Shown piece by piece: positions 1-8,261 of a stretch of DNA of 64,000 nucleotides. Every line of letters starts with the position of its first letter. Positions within the stretch are counted from its first letter, which is position 1. The stretch is from positions 1 through 64,000 of the forward strand of contig DASVQE010000027.1 of NCBI GenBank assembly GCA_036389275.1. The letters are read 5' to 3'. The DNA is from QHVT01 sp036389275 (GTDB lineage: Bacteria; Acidobacteriota; Thermoanaerobaculia; Gp7-AA8). The translations under genes and the position numbers were made by a program. Under the pieces are notes generated by a model, which was not told where the DNA came from, did no database searches, and worked only from the letters and a program-made list of their open reading frames with translations.

Positions 1-136
1 CCAGACCCCATCTGGTTGGCCTAGCCTCCGCGACACTGTGTCGTGAGCTTGGAAGGCAGTGTCGCGGAGGCTAGGCCAACCAACGGGGTCTGGGGCCCGT
101 GGCCCCAGCCGCCGGAGGCCTCTCGTCGTTCCCCGT
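1..136. repeat. Long palindromic dispersed repeat, copy 1 (left arm cut by window edge)
   Basis: The sequence folds back on itself around about position 45. The arm GCCTAGCCTCCGCGACACT is answered by its reverse complement at about 58-76, and matching outer arms read CCAGACCCC and GGGGTCTGG. The right arm continues through a GC-rich block (GGCCCCAGCCGCCGGAGGCC) to CTCTCGTCG. The same arms recur near 2033, 35024 and 46799. It ends about 17 bp from the stop codon of the minus-strand lipoprotein gene. Confidence 0.85.
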
Positions 137-152
137 AGCCACCGCGAAAAGT

Positions 153-734
153 TCACCCCGAGATCTTCAGCACCGTCCACGCCGTGCCGTTCCAGAGGAG
201 TGTCGCGTGCGAGGTTTGGGGTGCGGCGAAGCGGTCGTGCGTGGTGCCGCGGGTGAAGGCGGCGCCGACTTCGTTCGGGATCCAGCGCCAGGTGAACGCA
301 GCCGTCGCGGTGCCGTCGGGGTTTGACGAGACGCCGGTCACGGTTCCCATCTCCTTGCGCGCGAGCGGCACCACGTCGAGGATTCCGTTCGGGCGCATCA
401 GGAAGCGGCGATCGTTGCGCGCTTTCGGTGCGAGCATCACGCTCCCGGTCCCGTCGACGACCAGCCAGCCGGCGCGTTGCAGATCCTGCACGTCCGCGCG
501 CGTCTGCTCGTTCATCTGCGACTGCTGCTGCATCGACAGCGACCAGGCGGCGTCGGTGAACTGGTACTCGCCGAACTCCATCGACGACATGATGATCTGC
601 CGCGCCTGATTGGCCGAGGGTGGCGGCGGCGTGGATGGTTTCGCGGGAGCGGTGGATGTCGTAGCGGCGGGCGGCGCGGCCGTCTCACCGCCGCAGGCGA
701 CGAGGAGCAGGAGCAAGATGCGCAGCGCTTTCAT
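153..734 (-). CDS. Putative lipoprotein of unknown function
   Basis: About 193 residues. It starts with a short hydrophobic signal and a lipobox (LLVAC, then GGE), so it is probably lipid-anchored. An Ala/Pro/Thr-rich linker follows (about residues 18-45), then a globular region with no family I recognise. A conserved-looking start would be ATG at 734; a GTG six bases further upstream is also in frame. The gene begins 9 bp after the stop of the S33-like hydrolase, so the two are probably co-transcribed. Its 3' end abuts palindromic repeat copy 1. Function unknown. Confidence 0.7.
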   Translation of the reverse strand: MKALRILLLLLVACGGETAAPPAATTSTAPAKPSTPPPPSANQARQIIMSSMEFGEYQFTDAAWSLSMQQQSQMNEQTRADVQDLQRAGWLVVDGTGSVMLAPKARNDRRFLMRPNGILDVVPLARKEMGTVTGVSSNPDGTATAAFTWRWIPNEVGAAFTRGTTHDRFAAPQTSHATLLWNGTAWTVLKISG

Positions 735-743
735 GCGCACCGG

Positions 744-1997
744 TCAGTGCAGGAACTCGACCACCATCGCCCGCACCTTCGGATCGGGCAGCGTCTCGTG
801 CGACCCATTCTCGACCACCTCGTGACGGCTGCGCGGAAACGCGCGGCGCCGCAGCGCTTCAGTCTGCGCCGGCGGCGCATTCGGATCGCGCGAGCCGGTG
901 ATGAAGAGCGCGCGCACATTCGAGCGCGGCACCGCCGGCGGCCGCGGCGACTCGCCGAACGTCGCGCAGATCGACGGATCCCATTGCAGATTCACGTTGC
1001 GCATCACCGACCGCTGCGCTTCGTCGCGCGTGGCGCGCAGCCGCTCCTCCGACCAGCCGCTCGAGCAGTCGACCGCCAGCGTCATCAGGTTGAACGACTG
1101 CAAACCTTTCCACTGCTGCTCGACGCGCTGGCCGAGGGCGGTCGTGTTGCCGGTGCGTACCTCGTCGACGAACGCGCGCAGCTTCGGCGTGGCCCGGCCA
1201 TCGGGCAGATCGTTGCGCAGCGCGGAGAGCAGCGCGATGCCGCCGATGCGAAAGCCGTTGACTGTCTGCGGCGAGGCGTCGAGCTGCTGCACGAGCTGCG
1301 CGACGTCTTTGTCGATGCCGAGAGCGGCGAGCTGCGCGTCCCACGCCGCGGCGTGCTTGAGCAGCGTGTCGGGAGCGCGCGTGCTGGCGAATACGACCCG
1401 GTCGACTCGCCTCGGCTGTTGCCGCAGGACTTCCAGCGCGACCTCGGAGCCGTAGCTGAACGCGAGCAGTTTCACCTGCGACGCGCCGACGGCGCGGCGG
1501 AGCGCATCGACGTCGGCGGCGATCTCGCGCGTCGAGTAGCCGCGCAGATCGACGCCGCCGGCGCGCCAGTAGGCGGCGCAGTCGCCAACGCGCGCAGCGA
1601 GCGCCGCGCGCAGCGACTCGTCACTCGCCAGAAAGTCGCGCGGGACGTCCGCGGCAGGGCAGGTGAGGTTCGGCAGCGACATCCCGCTGCCGCGCTGGTC
1701 GAGCAGCAGTACGTCGCCGTCATCGCGCAACGCATCGAAGAGTTCGTAGTACACGGGCACGCGCGCCAGTACCGAAGCCGGCAAGCCGGGACCGCCGGAG
1801 AGAAAAACGATCGGAGGCGCGCCGCTCCGCTTGCGCGCCGGCAGCCGCACCGCGCTCACGCGGATCCACCGCGAGTCCGCCGCCGCGCGGTTCTCCGGCA
1901 CCGCAATGGTGATCTGCTCCGCCGCCACTTCACGTCCGTCGAAAGTGCGCAACGTGAACGAACCAACGGTGAGCAGAATCGCCAGCAAATGCGCCAT
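744..1997 (-). CDS. Secreted alpha/beta hydrolase, S33 / proline-iminopeptidase-like (TAP type)
   Basis: About 417 residues with an N-terminal hydrophobic signal. The family hallmarks are visible: the oxyanion motif FLSGGPG (about residues 65-71), LLLDQRGSGMS (about 97-107), the nucleophile elbow LLAFSYGSE with Ser near 181, the late acid in ITGSRDPNAPP, and the catalytic His in ENGSHET. The elbow has Ala-Phe where GxSYG normally has Gly. This family cleaves N-terminal residues or small peptides and esters; the substrate here is not evident. The ATG at 1997 (MAHLLAIL) is chosen because the frame stays open upstream only through palindromic repeat copy 2. The lipoprotein gene follows after 9 bp. 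Confidence 0.85.
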   Translation of the reverse strand: MAHLLAILLTVGSFTLRTFDGREVAAEQITIAVPENRAAADSRWIRVSAVRLPARKRSGAPPIVFLSGGPGLPASVLARVPVYYELFDALRDDGDVLLLDQRGSGMSLPNLTCPAADVPRDFLASDESLRAALAARVGDCAAYWRAGGVDLRGYSTREIAADVDALRRAVGASQVKLLAFSYGSEVALEVLRQQPRRVDRVVFASTRAPDTLLKHAAAWDAQLAALGIDKDVAQLVQQLDASPQTVNGFRIGGIALLSALRNDLPDGRATPKLRAFVDEVRTGNTTALGQRVEQQWKGLQSFNLMTLAVDCSSGWSEERLRATRDEAQRSVMRNVNLQWDPSICATFGESPRPPAVPRSNVRALFITGSRDPNAPPAQTEALRRRAFPRSRHEVVENGSHETLPDPKVRAMVVEFLH

Positions 1998-2032
1998 GCC
2001 TGCAGATACGCAGCCGCAGCGGGAAAGGTGCA

Positions 2033-2205
2033 GGGGACGACGAGGGGCCTCCGGCGGCCGGGGCCGAGGGCCCCAGACCCCATTGGCTGGCCTAGCCTCC
2101 GCGACACAGTGTCGCGAGTTGGCAGGCAGTGTCGCGGAGGCTAGGCCAACCAGACGGGGTCTGGGGCCCGTGGCCCCAGCCGCCGGAGGCCTCTCGTCGT
2201 CCCCC
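2033..2205. repeat. Long palindromic dispersed repeat, copy 2
   Basis: An inverted repeat of about 173 bp fills the gap between the rluB-like stop codon (2210) and the hydrolase start (1997). The outer arms read GGGACGACGAG and, on the opposite strand, GGGGGACGACGAG. The inner arms share GCCTAGCCTCCGCGACAC. A short unpaired centre of about 20 bp (GTGTCGCGAGTTGGCAGGC) resembles those of copies 1 and 3. Confidence 0.9.
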
Positions 2206-2209
2206 GTTC

Positions 2210-2953
2210 CTAAGCCCGCAGCGACTGCAGCTCTGCCGGCGTCAGCGGACGTGCCGCGCCTTCGGGCAGGTCGCCGATCGTGACTTCGCCGATGGCGATG
2301 CGCGTCAGCTCGACCACCTTGGCGTCGAGCGCTTCCACCATTCTCCGCACCTGCCGGTTCCGTCCCTCGGTGATGGTGATCTCGAAACGCGTCCCGCTGA
2401 GACGCTCCACGAGCGCCGGCCGCGTTGGACCGTCGCGCAGCTCGATCCCGTTGCGCAGCCGCTCGAGCTCCTCGTCGCCCAGCGGACGCGACGCCTTCAC
2501 TAAGTACCGCTTCGGCACGTGATAGTCGGGATTCGTCAGCCGCTCGGCGAACGCCGTGTCGTTCGTCAGCAGCAGCAGGCCGGACGTATCCATGTCCAGA
2601 CGTCCAACCGGAAAGAGGTAACGATCGCGATCCGGAAGGAGGTCGTAGATCGTCTTCCGTCCTTCCGGATCGCGGTACGTCGTGAGGTAACCGCGCGGCT
2701 TGTGCAGGAGAAGATAGACGCGATCCGCCTGCTCGACCGGCCGCTCGTCGAACGTGACGCGGTCGCGCTCCAGGTCGATCCAGCGATTCGGATCGCCCTC
2801 GACCCGCCCGTTCACTTGGACCCGTCCTTCGCCGACCCACCGGCGCGCCTCGCTGCGCGAGCCGAGTCCCGCCTTCGACAGAACTCGTTCGAGCGTCTTG
2901 ATGGGACGCGCGCCGGACGGCGGTGCGGCGACCGATTTGATTTTCTTCGGCAA
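2210..2953 (-). CDS. rluB: RsuA/RluB/RluE-family rRNA pseudouridine synthase
   Basis: About 247 residues, normal for the RluB group. An S4 RNA-binding domain lies at about residues 20-65 (VLSKAGLGSRSEARRWV, then GRVQVNG). The catalytic domain carries LLHKPRGYL and the active-site motif GRLDMDTSGLLLLTND with the catalytic Asp near 120. GRNRQVRRM near the C-terminus is also typical. These enzymes isomerise uridine in rRNA; which subfamily and site cannot be settled by eye, so the symbol is tentative. The start is a TTG at 2953, and I see no ATG that would keep the S4 domain. The upstream lipoprotein stop is 7 bp away. Confidence 0.9.
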   Translation of the reverse strand: MPKKIKSVAAPPSGARPIKTLERVLSKAGLGSRSEARRWVGEGRVQVNGRVEGDPNRWIDLERDRVTFDERPVEQADRVYLLLHKPRGYLTTYRDPEGRKTIYDLLPDRDRYLFPVGRLDMDTSGLLLLTNDTAFAERLTNPDYHVPKRYLVKASRPLGDEELERLRNGIELRDGPTRPALVERLSGTRFEITITEGRNRQVRRMVEALDAKVVELTRIAIGEVTIGDLPEGAARPLTPAELQSLRA

Positions 2954-2960
2954 CGCGGCG

Positions 2961-3560
2961 CTACTCCTCGATCCGCAGCTCCACGTCGTTGCCGATGGTG
3001 ATGCGGGCGATGTGCGACTGCGGCGTGAGCCAGACCTCGTGGACCTTGCCGCTGTTCGCGTCGGTGAAGCGGTAGTGATGCGGCTCGACGAGCTGCGCCT
3101 CTCCTTCCTTCTTGCGCGGATCGAAGGCGAAGGTGACGCGCTGGAAGACGCGGTTGCCGTAGTCGGGCGAGTCCGCGGGCTTCCAGCCGCCAGCGGCGCG
3201 ACGCGACCAGGTCACACCGCGGGCGCTTTTCTCGGCGCGCCACTCCTCGCTGCCGGCGCGGAGCTCGACTTTTTCTTCGCCGAGGCGCGGGCGCGTCATC
3301 GTGCCGCTCGCGGTGAGATTGCCTTCGCGCAGTGTGAAGCGGAAGCGCGGCGCGGAGCCGAACCAGAGCATCGCCTCGTCGTACTCCTTCGCCGACGACG
3401 CGGGCGGCGGTGCGATCGACGTCGTGGCCGGCGCTGCTGACGACGTCGTCGCCGGCGGTGTGACGGGCGCAGCCGGCTGTGGCGGCGCGGGCTGTTCGCG
3501 CGAACATCCGGTGACGATCGCGATCGAGAGAAGCGATTGCACAAAAGCGTTGCGTCTCAT
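2961..3560 (-). CDS. Putative lipoprotein of unknown function
   Basis: About 199 residues. The signal peptide ends in IVTGCSRE, a plausible lipobox. A Pro/Ala/Thr/Ser-rich spacer follows (about residues 22-55), then a small globular domain rich in charged strands. No family recognised. The ATG at 3560 is chosen because it gives a compact signal peptide and has a TAGCAT hexamer 11 nt upstream. A longer upstream extension would run into the divergent transglycosylase gene. It shares a 37-bp divergent intergenic region with that gene and is followed by the pseudouridine synthase gene. Confidence 0.65.
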   Translation of the reverse strand: MRRNAFVQSLLSIAIVTGCSREQPAPPQPAAPVTPPATTSSAAPATTSIAPPPASSAKEYDEAMLWFGSAPRFRFTLREGNLTASGTMTRPRLGEEKVELRAGSEEWRAEKSARGVTWSRRAAGGWKPADSPDYGNRVFQRVTFAFDPRKKEGEAQLVEPHHYRFTDANSGKVHEVWLTPQSHIARITIGNDVELRIEE

Positions 3561-3597
3561 GGAAGAACGCAATGCTACTCTCTCGTTCGAGGCAATC

Positions 3598-4854
3598 ATG
3601 CGAGCTCGGAATGCGTGGTGGTGGTGGGTTGCTGTCGGCGCGGCGCTCGGCTGCGCGACTTTCGGTGTGTCGCGTCTGCCGCTGTTCGGCACTGACTACG
3701 TGCAGCAGGCGAGCATGCTCGCGCCTCCGCGGCGGCCGGCGCCGCCTCCGGTGTTCGTGCCCGAGCCGCCGCCGGCCGAGCCGTCGAGCGAAGTGCCGAC
3801 GCTGGTCGAGGTCTCACAGCAGAAAATCGATCGCCGCATTCACGCACTCGGCCGCGAGCTCGCGGAGATGTGGACGCGCAATCCGGAAGAGCTGGTGGTC
3901 GTGATCGACGATGCCGCCCGCTCCGTCCCGAGCGCTCCCTCGGTCACGCTGCTCCTGGCCATCGCCCACGCCGAGACCAACGGCAAGATCCTCGACGTCT
4001 CCGAGGCCGGCGCGGTCGGACTCGCGCAAGCGACGCCCGTCGCGTATCGGCAGGAACGACTCGACGGCAAAGTCTTCGTCACCGCCGACTACCTCGTCGG
4101 CTCGCGCGCGTACATCATGAAGAAGCCTCTCGGCGACGCCGACACGATCGCCTCGCTCGTGGTCGACTCCGACACGCCGGCCACGCGCAAGAAAGCGAAG
4201 CGCCTGCTGCGCGCGGCGAAGGAGCTGCGGCGCGAAGGCATCGACGAGCTCGACCTGCTTGCGCCGTACGCGTCGAAAAAGTACTACGCCAACATCCACC
4301 GCATGGACGCGCACAACGCCGAGGTGCTCGCGCATCTCGGCAAGCTGCTCGAGAGCGGCTCGCGCGCCGAGCTGCGCAAGTTCCGGAACGACGTCCGCAC
4401 CGAGTACCGCGCGCTCAAGCAGACGCAGCTCACCACCTGGGCGCGCTATCAGAAAGAGCTCATCGCCAAGCGCGACCGCATGCTCGAGAAACACTTCGGC
4501 ATGCGCGCCGATCTGGTGAAGCGCACCATGGCTTACGAGGCGAGCGAATACCTGGGCGAGCAGCTCGACGACCGCTTCTCGGCCAAGAGCATGGCCCGCT
4601 TCCTGGTCCGTCACCTCGACCGCAAGACCGCCGAGGCGCGCAAGCTCGCCGCGTCGGAAGACGACGTCGAGGAGATGACCGCCGCGCTCTACAACGGCGG
4701 CTCGCACAACGTGAAGCGCATGCTGGCCGGCCTCATTCGCGCGCTCCCCGAGACCGAAAAGTACATGCGCAAAGTGCCGGCCACGCGGCGGCGCCTCGAC
4801 AGCGTCATCGCCGGCGTGCCGATCGACGAGTCGGCGGTGCGGACGCTGCGGTGA
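3598..4854 (+). CDS. Membrane-anchored lytic transglycosylase-like protein (SLT family)
   Basis: About 418 residues. It has an N-terminal membrane anchor (MRARNAWWWWVAVGAAL) and a Pro-rich periplasmic linker at about 40-65. The SLT-type catalytic region has the putative catalytic Glu near 126 in AIAHAETNG, followed by SEAGAVGLAQATPVA, which resembles the family signature (GAxGLxQxxP). A late motif YNGGSHNVKRM matches the family's YNxG segment. A long charged helical insertion separates these motifs, so it is a divergent member. Lytic transglycosylases cleave peptidoglycan to 1,6-anhydro-muropeptides. An ATG at 3559 would add 13 residues before the anchor. The 3' end lies 6 bp from the convergent dehydrogenase stop. 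Confidence 0.7.
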   Translation: MRARNAWWWWVAVGAALGCATFGVSRLPLFGTDYVQQASMLAPPRRPAPPPVFVPEPPPAEPSSEVPTLVEVSQQKIDRRIHALGRELAEMWTRNPEELVVVIDDAARSVPSAPSVTLLLAIAHAETNGKILDVSEAGAVGLAQATPVAYRQERLDGKVFVTADYLVGSRAYIMKKPLGDADTIASLVVDSDTPATRKKAKRLLRAAKELRREGIDELDLLAPYASKKYYANIHRMDAHNAEVLAHLGKLLESGSRAELRKFRNDVRTEYRALKQTQLTTWARYQKELIAKRDRMLEKHFGMRADLVKRTMAYEASEYLGEQLDDRFSAKSMARFLVRHLDRKTAEARKLAASEDDVEEMTAALYNGGSHNVKRMLAGLIRALPETEKYMRKVPATRRRLDSVIAGVPIDESAVRTLR

Positions 4855-4860
4855 CGCGCG

Positions 4861-6099
4861 CTAACGCCGTCCCGTAATCAATCGCGCTCCGCGCTGATAC
4901 GTGAGGTACGCCCACGCCCACTGGCTGATCACGAAGAGGCGGTTGCGGAAGCCGATCAGGAAGAAGATGTGGATGGTCAGCCAGGCCAGCCAGGCGAAGA
5001 AGCCGCCGAAGCGGATCTTGCCAAAGTCGGCCACGGCGGCGGCGCGGCCGATGGTCGCGAGCGACCCTTTGTCGCGATAGCGGAAGGCGCGCAGCGGCTG
5101 GTCGGCGAGCGCGCGCTCGAGATTGCGGGCGGTGTGCTGTCCTTCCTGGATCGCCGCCGGCGCGACGCCGGGGACGAAGCTGCCGTCGCGCTGCTGCACC
5201 GCGGCGAGATCGCCGAGGACGAAGACTTCGCGGTGGCCGGGAATGGCCAGGTCGGGCTCGACGATGACGCGGCCGGCGCGATCGAGCGGCACGCCGAGGG
5301 AGCGGCCGAGCGGCGAGGCTTGCACGCCGGCGCCCCAGAGCACCGTGCGCGCGGCGATGAAGCGCTCGCCGATGTGCACGCCCAAGTCGTTCACCTCGGT
5401 GACGGTCGCGCCGGTGATCACCTCGACGCCGAGCTCCTCGAGCTGCGTGCGCGCCTTGCGTGAGAGCGACGGCGGATACGGCGGCAGCACGCGCTCGTGA
5501 CCTTCGATCAGGACCACGCGCGCGCTTTCCGGATGGATGTTGCGGAAGTCGCGCACCATCGTCTGCCGCGCGATCTCGGAGAGCGCGCCGGCCAGCTCGA
5601 CCCCGGTGGGTCCGGCGCCGACGACGACGAACGTCAGCAGCGCGCGCTGCGCCTCGGCGTCGGGCTCGCGCTCGGCGGCCTCGAAGGCGAGCAGCACGCG
5701 GCGGCGGATCTCCAGCGCATCGTCGATGGTCTTGAGGCCCGGCGCGTAGCGTTCCCATTCCGGATGGCCAAAGTACGAGTGCGTGGCGCCGGTGGCGATG
5801 ACGAGATAGTCGTAGTCGACCGTGCCGCCATCGGCGAGCTGCACGCGGCGGTTCGCGAGATCGATCGACGCCGCCTCGCCGAGCAGTACGGAGGTGTTCT
5901 TCTGATGCCGCACGATCGCGCGGATCGGCGCGGCGATGTCGCTCGGATTCAGCGCCGCCGTCGCCACCTGATAGAGCAGCGGCTGGAAGAGGTGATAGTT
6001 GTGGCGGTCGACGAGCACGACCTCGGCGTCGGCGTTGCGCAATCCGCGCGCGGTGTAGAGGCCGGCGAAACCGCCGCCCAGGATGACGATGCGTGGCAT
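4861..6099 (-). CDS. NDH-2-like NAD(P)/FAD-dependent oxidoreductase
   Basis: About 412 residues, typical of type II NADH dehydrogenases. The N-terminal FAD dinucleotide fold is ILGGGFAGLYTARGL. The second NAD(P)-binding fold is VVVGAGPTGVELAGAL (near residue 170). VFVLGDLA and AIQEGQHTARN near the C-terminal third match the flavin-contact region. A C-terminal hydrophobic segment (AWLAWLTIHIFFLIGF) would anchor it at the inner face of the membrane, as known for NDH-2. It would pass electrons from NADH to quinone without proton pumping. The substrate is inferred from family; other flavoproteins share the fold. Confidence 0.9.
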   Translation of the reverse strand: MPRIVILGGGFAGLYTARGLRNADAEVVLVDRHNYHLFQPLLYQVATAALNPSDIAAPIRAIVRHQKNTSVLLGEAASIDLANRRVQLADGGTVDYDYLVIATGATHSYFGHPEWERYAPGLKTIDDALEIRRRVLLAFEAAEREPDAEAQRALLTFVVVGAGPTGVELAGALSEIARQTMVRDFRNIHPESARVVLIEGHERVLPPYPPSLSRKARTQLEELGVEVITGATVTEVNDLGVHIGERFIAARTVLWGAGVQASPLGRSLGVPLDRAGRVIVEPDLAIPGHREVFVLGDLAAVQQRDGSFVPGVAPAAIQEGQHTARNLERALADQPLRAFRYRDKGSLATIGRAAAVADFGKIRFGGFFAWLAWLTIHIFFLIGFRNRLFVISQWAWAYLTYQRGARLITGRR

Positions 6100-6123
6100 G
6101 TGCGCGTCGGGCGCACTCTATCG

Positions 6124-6432
6124 TCAGTCGGTGCCGAAGCGCTCGGCGAATTCGCGTACGAGCCGGCGCAGGTCGTCGAGGTACGACGGATCGTCGGCCA
6201 GGCGCTCTTTCATCGACGTGAGGAACGGGAGATCACCGTCGTCGTCGGAACCGTTGCGCGCGATCAGCGAGAGCCACTTGTCAGGATCGCCATCGAAGAC
6301 GTTCAGCAGGATTTGCACGCGGGCGAAATCGGCGGCCACGCCCCAGAAGCTCCATCGCGGCGCCCAGTCGATCACTTCAACCTCGGCGGTGCCGAACGAG
6401 GGCTCCGCCGCTCCGTACGAGACAGATGACAC
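6124..6432 (-). CDS. Small conserved-looking hypothetical protein
   Basis: About 102 residues, acidic, no signal peptide or membrane segment. The C-terminal half looks helical (LDDLRRLVREFAERFG). I do not recognise a family. It starts with GTG at 6432, preceded by a good Shine-Dalgarno (AAGGAG at 6439-6444, spacer 6 nt), which supports the start. It lies 24 bp upstream of the NDH-2-like gene in the same direction, so the two may be one transcript. Function unknown. Confidence 0.6.
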   Translation of the reverse strand: MSSVSYGAAEPSFGTAEVEVIDWAPRWSFWGVAADFARVQILLNVFDGDPDKWLSLIARNGSDDDGDLPFLTSMKERLADDPSYLDDLRRLVREFAERFGTD

Positions 6433-6511
6433 ACTTCACTCCTTCCCGAGACACTCACCTAAGGAGTGACGGAGAGAGGTAATTCCCTACCTGTCGTAGA
6501 ACGCGGGCTCG

Positions 6512-6517
6512 TACAAT
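6512..6517 (+). promoter_or_regulatory. -10-like hexamer TACAAT close to the 6526 start
   Basis: TACAAT lies 8 nt before the ATG at 6526 and no Shine-Dalgarno is present in between. Transcription starting about 7 nt after the hexamer would give an essentially leaderless mRNA. No convincing -35 was found. Confidence 0.4.
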
Positions 6518-6525
6518 TCGCGCCC

Positions 6526-6966
6526 ATGAATGCGGCGTACGTGCACCTGACGCTGAACATTTTTCCGCCGGTGCTGGAGCTGGCCGGGCTGGCCGTGCTG
6601 GCGGTCTCGATCGCCGTGCGCAGCCGCGGCGCGATGCGCACCGCGCTCTCGCTGCTGGTGGCGTCGTCGCTGCTGGCGGTGCCGGTCTATCTGAGCGGCG
6701 AGCCGGCCGAAGGGCTGGTGAAAGGGCTGGACGGCGTCACGACGTCCGCGATTCATCCGCACGAAGAGGCGGCGGAGTTCGCGTTCATCGTGCTGATCGT
6801 GCAGGGACTGCTCGCGCTGGCGGCGCTGCTGCTGTCGCGCAGGCGCGAGCTGCCGTCGTGGGCGCTGATCGTCATCGTCATCGTGACCGTGGCCGGCACC
6901 GCCGCGATCGCGCGCACGGCGTTTCTCGGCGGCAAGATCCACCATCCCGAGAGCGGGATGCGCTGA
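6526..6966 (+). CDS. Small integral membrane protein, DUF2231-like
   Basis: About 146 residues, nearly all hydrophobic, with about four transmembrane helices (about 10-30, 38-56, 80-102, 112-132). A conserved-looking His pair lies in the loop IHPHEEAAEF, and the C-terminus reads GGKIHHPE. The arrangement recalls DUF2231-type membrane proteins, but this is from memory. The ATG at 6526 is preferred over the GTG at 6466 because the extension is polar and the TACAAT hexamer sits just before 6526. Its stop codon directly abuts the stop of the convergent zinc-ribbon-like gene. Confidence 0.65.
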   Translation: MNAAYVHLTLNIFPPVLELAGLAVLAVSIAVRSRGAMRTALSLLVASSLLAVPVYLSGEPAEGLVKGLDGVTTSAIHPHEEAAEFAFIVLIVQGLLALAALLLSRRRELPSWALIVIVIVTVAGTAAIARTAFLGGKIHHPESGMR

Positions 6967-7368
6967 CTACTTCGCGCCGATCTTCGCCAGCTCCGGCTTG
7001 CCGACCCAGCGGCCCCACGAGAAGCAGCGCACGCAGGTGAAGGTGTAGTCGGTGATGCCGGTCTCCGGATTCGGCTTCGACGAGGTCTCGAGCTTCGACT
7101 GGCAGCGGTAGCAGAGGATGGCGTCGCCACGCTGGATGTTCTCGACGAGCCCTTCGACCTGCTGATCGAGAAACTCCTGCTGCCGCGGCCTCTGCGGAAT
7201 GGTGATCGTTTCCTTGTCGCGCGGACAGGTGAGGAAGATGTGATCGGCGAAGGTGGTCTGCACGAAGTCGCCGGCCATCTTCACGCCGGGATGCTTCGGA
7301 CAGGGAACGCCCTTGCCGCTCCAATACGCCCGCGCCAGCTCGCGCATCTCTTCGACTTCGGTCGGCAT
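6967..7368 (-). CDS. Hypothetical protein with two to three CxxC/CxxH-type metal-binding knuckles
   Basis: About 133 residues, soluble. Potential zinc ligands come in pairs: PCPKHPG (about 22-27), LTCPRDK (about 47), LCYRCQS (about 86-90) and FTCVRCFS (about 110-114). Four Cys in two CxxC pairs are enough for one zinc ribbon, and the N-terminal Cys/His group could form a second. No enzymatic motif is visible. It is flanked by a membrane protein gene on one side and a divergent DUF4434-like gene 26 bp away on the other. The function is unknown; a nucleic-acid or protein-binding role is a guess. Confidence 0.6.
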   Translation of the reverse strand: MPTEVEEMRELARAYWSGKGVPCPKHPGVKMAGDFVQTTFADHIFLTCPRDKETITIPQRPRQQEFLDQQVEGLVENIQRGDAILCYRCQSKLETSSKPNPETGITDYTFTCVRCFSWGRWVGKPELAKIGAK

Positions 7369-7394
7369 GCGGGCGAGATTGTACGATGGACCCC

Positions 7395-8261
7395 ATGCAC
7401 GCGATCGTCCTTGCCTACGTCCTCGGCGCGGCCTGCGTTCCCCGGCCGGTCGCGAAGCCGGCGGTACACGCGGCGCGCGCCGTGACGGGCGTCTTCACCG
7501 AGCCGGGCACGTTCAAGCTGGAGGAGTGGCCGGCGCAGGTCGAGGCGATGAAGAGGGCCGGCATCGACACTGTGATCGTGAAGGCGTTCAGCGATGAGAC
7601 GGCGGCGATCGCGACGCGCGCGCACGAGCTCGGGCTCACGGTCTACCTCGGCCTCACCGATGGCGCAGGGTTCGATGTCGACAAGGCCACGCCGGAGTCG
7701 CTGGCCGGCGCGCTGCAGACCGATCGCCAGGTGTTTCAGGCGGCGAAGTCGCTGCCGCACGACGGCTGGTACATCGGCCGCGAGGCGCACAACAGCAGCA
7801 ACGCCGAGGCGATGAAACGGATGCGCGAGCTCTATCTGAAACCGCTCGCCGCCGACCTCTTCGCCGACCGCCCGCGCGTGCTGCTCTCGCCCTACTTCAA
7901 TCCCGCGCCGGACGAAGACTTTCTCGGACCGGAGGAGACGGCGCAGGCGTTCGCCACGCTGGTCGCCGGTACGAAGATCACCACGATCGCGCTGCAGGAC
8001 GGCACCGGCGTCCGGTTCGACGAAGACGAGCGCTACTGCACGTGGCCCGATCTGCGGGTCTATCTCGCGCAGGCGGCGGCGTACGAGAGCGCGGTGGCGA
8101 AGGCGCTGCCGGGAAAATTCTGGCTGAACGTGGAGGCGTTCGGCGACGACGCAACTCCGTCGCGCTTCCGCAGGCAGCGCGAGATCGCACCGGCGGCGAA
8201 GATCGTCACGTACGAATGGAAGGCGTATCAGAAGCTACGCTGGGTCACGCGCCGGCGTTGA
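7395..8261 (+). CDS. DUF4434-like secreted protein (TIM-barrel, glycosidase-like fold)
   Basis: About 288 residues with a short N-terminal hydrophobic stretch ending in AACVPRP, possibly a lipobox. The motifs GVFTEPGTFKLEEW, MKRAGIDTVIVKAF and WYIGREAHN resemble DUF4434 proteins, which are thought to adopt a glycoside-hydrolase-like barrel. No catalytic pair can be assigned by eye. The ATG at 7395 is chosen over 7386 because a TACGAT hexamer (7382-7387) overlaps 7386 and lies 7 nt before 7395. The 3' end overlaps the convergent dipeptidase gene by 27 bp. Confidence 0.65.
   Translation: MHAIVLAYVLGAACVPRPVAKPAVHAARAVTGVFTEPGTFKLEEWPAQVEAMKRAGIDTVIVKAFSDETAAIATRAHELGLTVYLGLTDGAGFDVDKATPESLAGALQTDRQVFQAAKSLPHDGWYIGREAHNSSNAEAMKRMRELYLKPLAADLFADRPRVLLSPYFNPAPDEDFLGPEETAQAFATLVAGTKITTIALQDGTGVRFDEDERYCTWPDLRVYLAQAAAYESAVAKALPGKFWLNVEAFGDDATPSRFRRQREIAPAAKIVTYEWKAYQKLRWVTRRR

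Noticed and set aside
477..2144. Long plus-strand open frame across the hydrolase gene
   Set aside because: It is low-complexity, rich in Arg and His, and antisense to a gene with clear family motifs. High-GC genes often leave such open frames on the opposite strand.
744..2840. Extended hydrolase frame running up to 2840
   Set aside because: The extension crosses palindromic repeat copy 2 and lies in another frame of the pseudouridine synthase gene. The ATG at 1997 gives a normal signal peptide.
6437..6468. 8-bp inverted repeat CACTCCTT / AAGGAGTG as an operator
   Set aside because: Its left arm is the Shine-Dalgarno of the minus-strand gene at 6432, so the complementarity may be chance.
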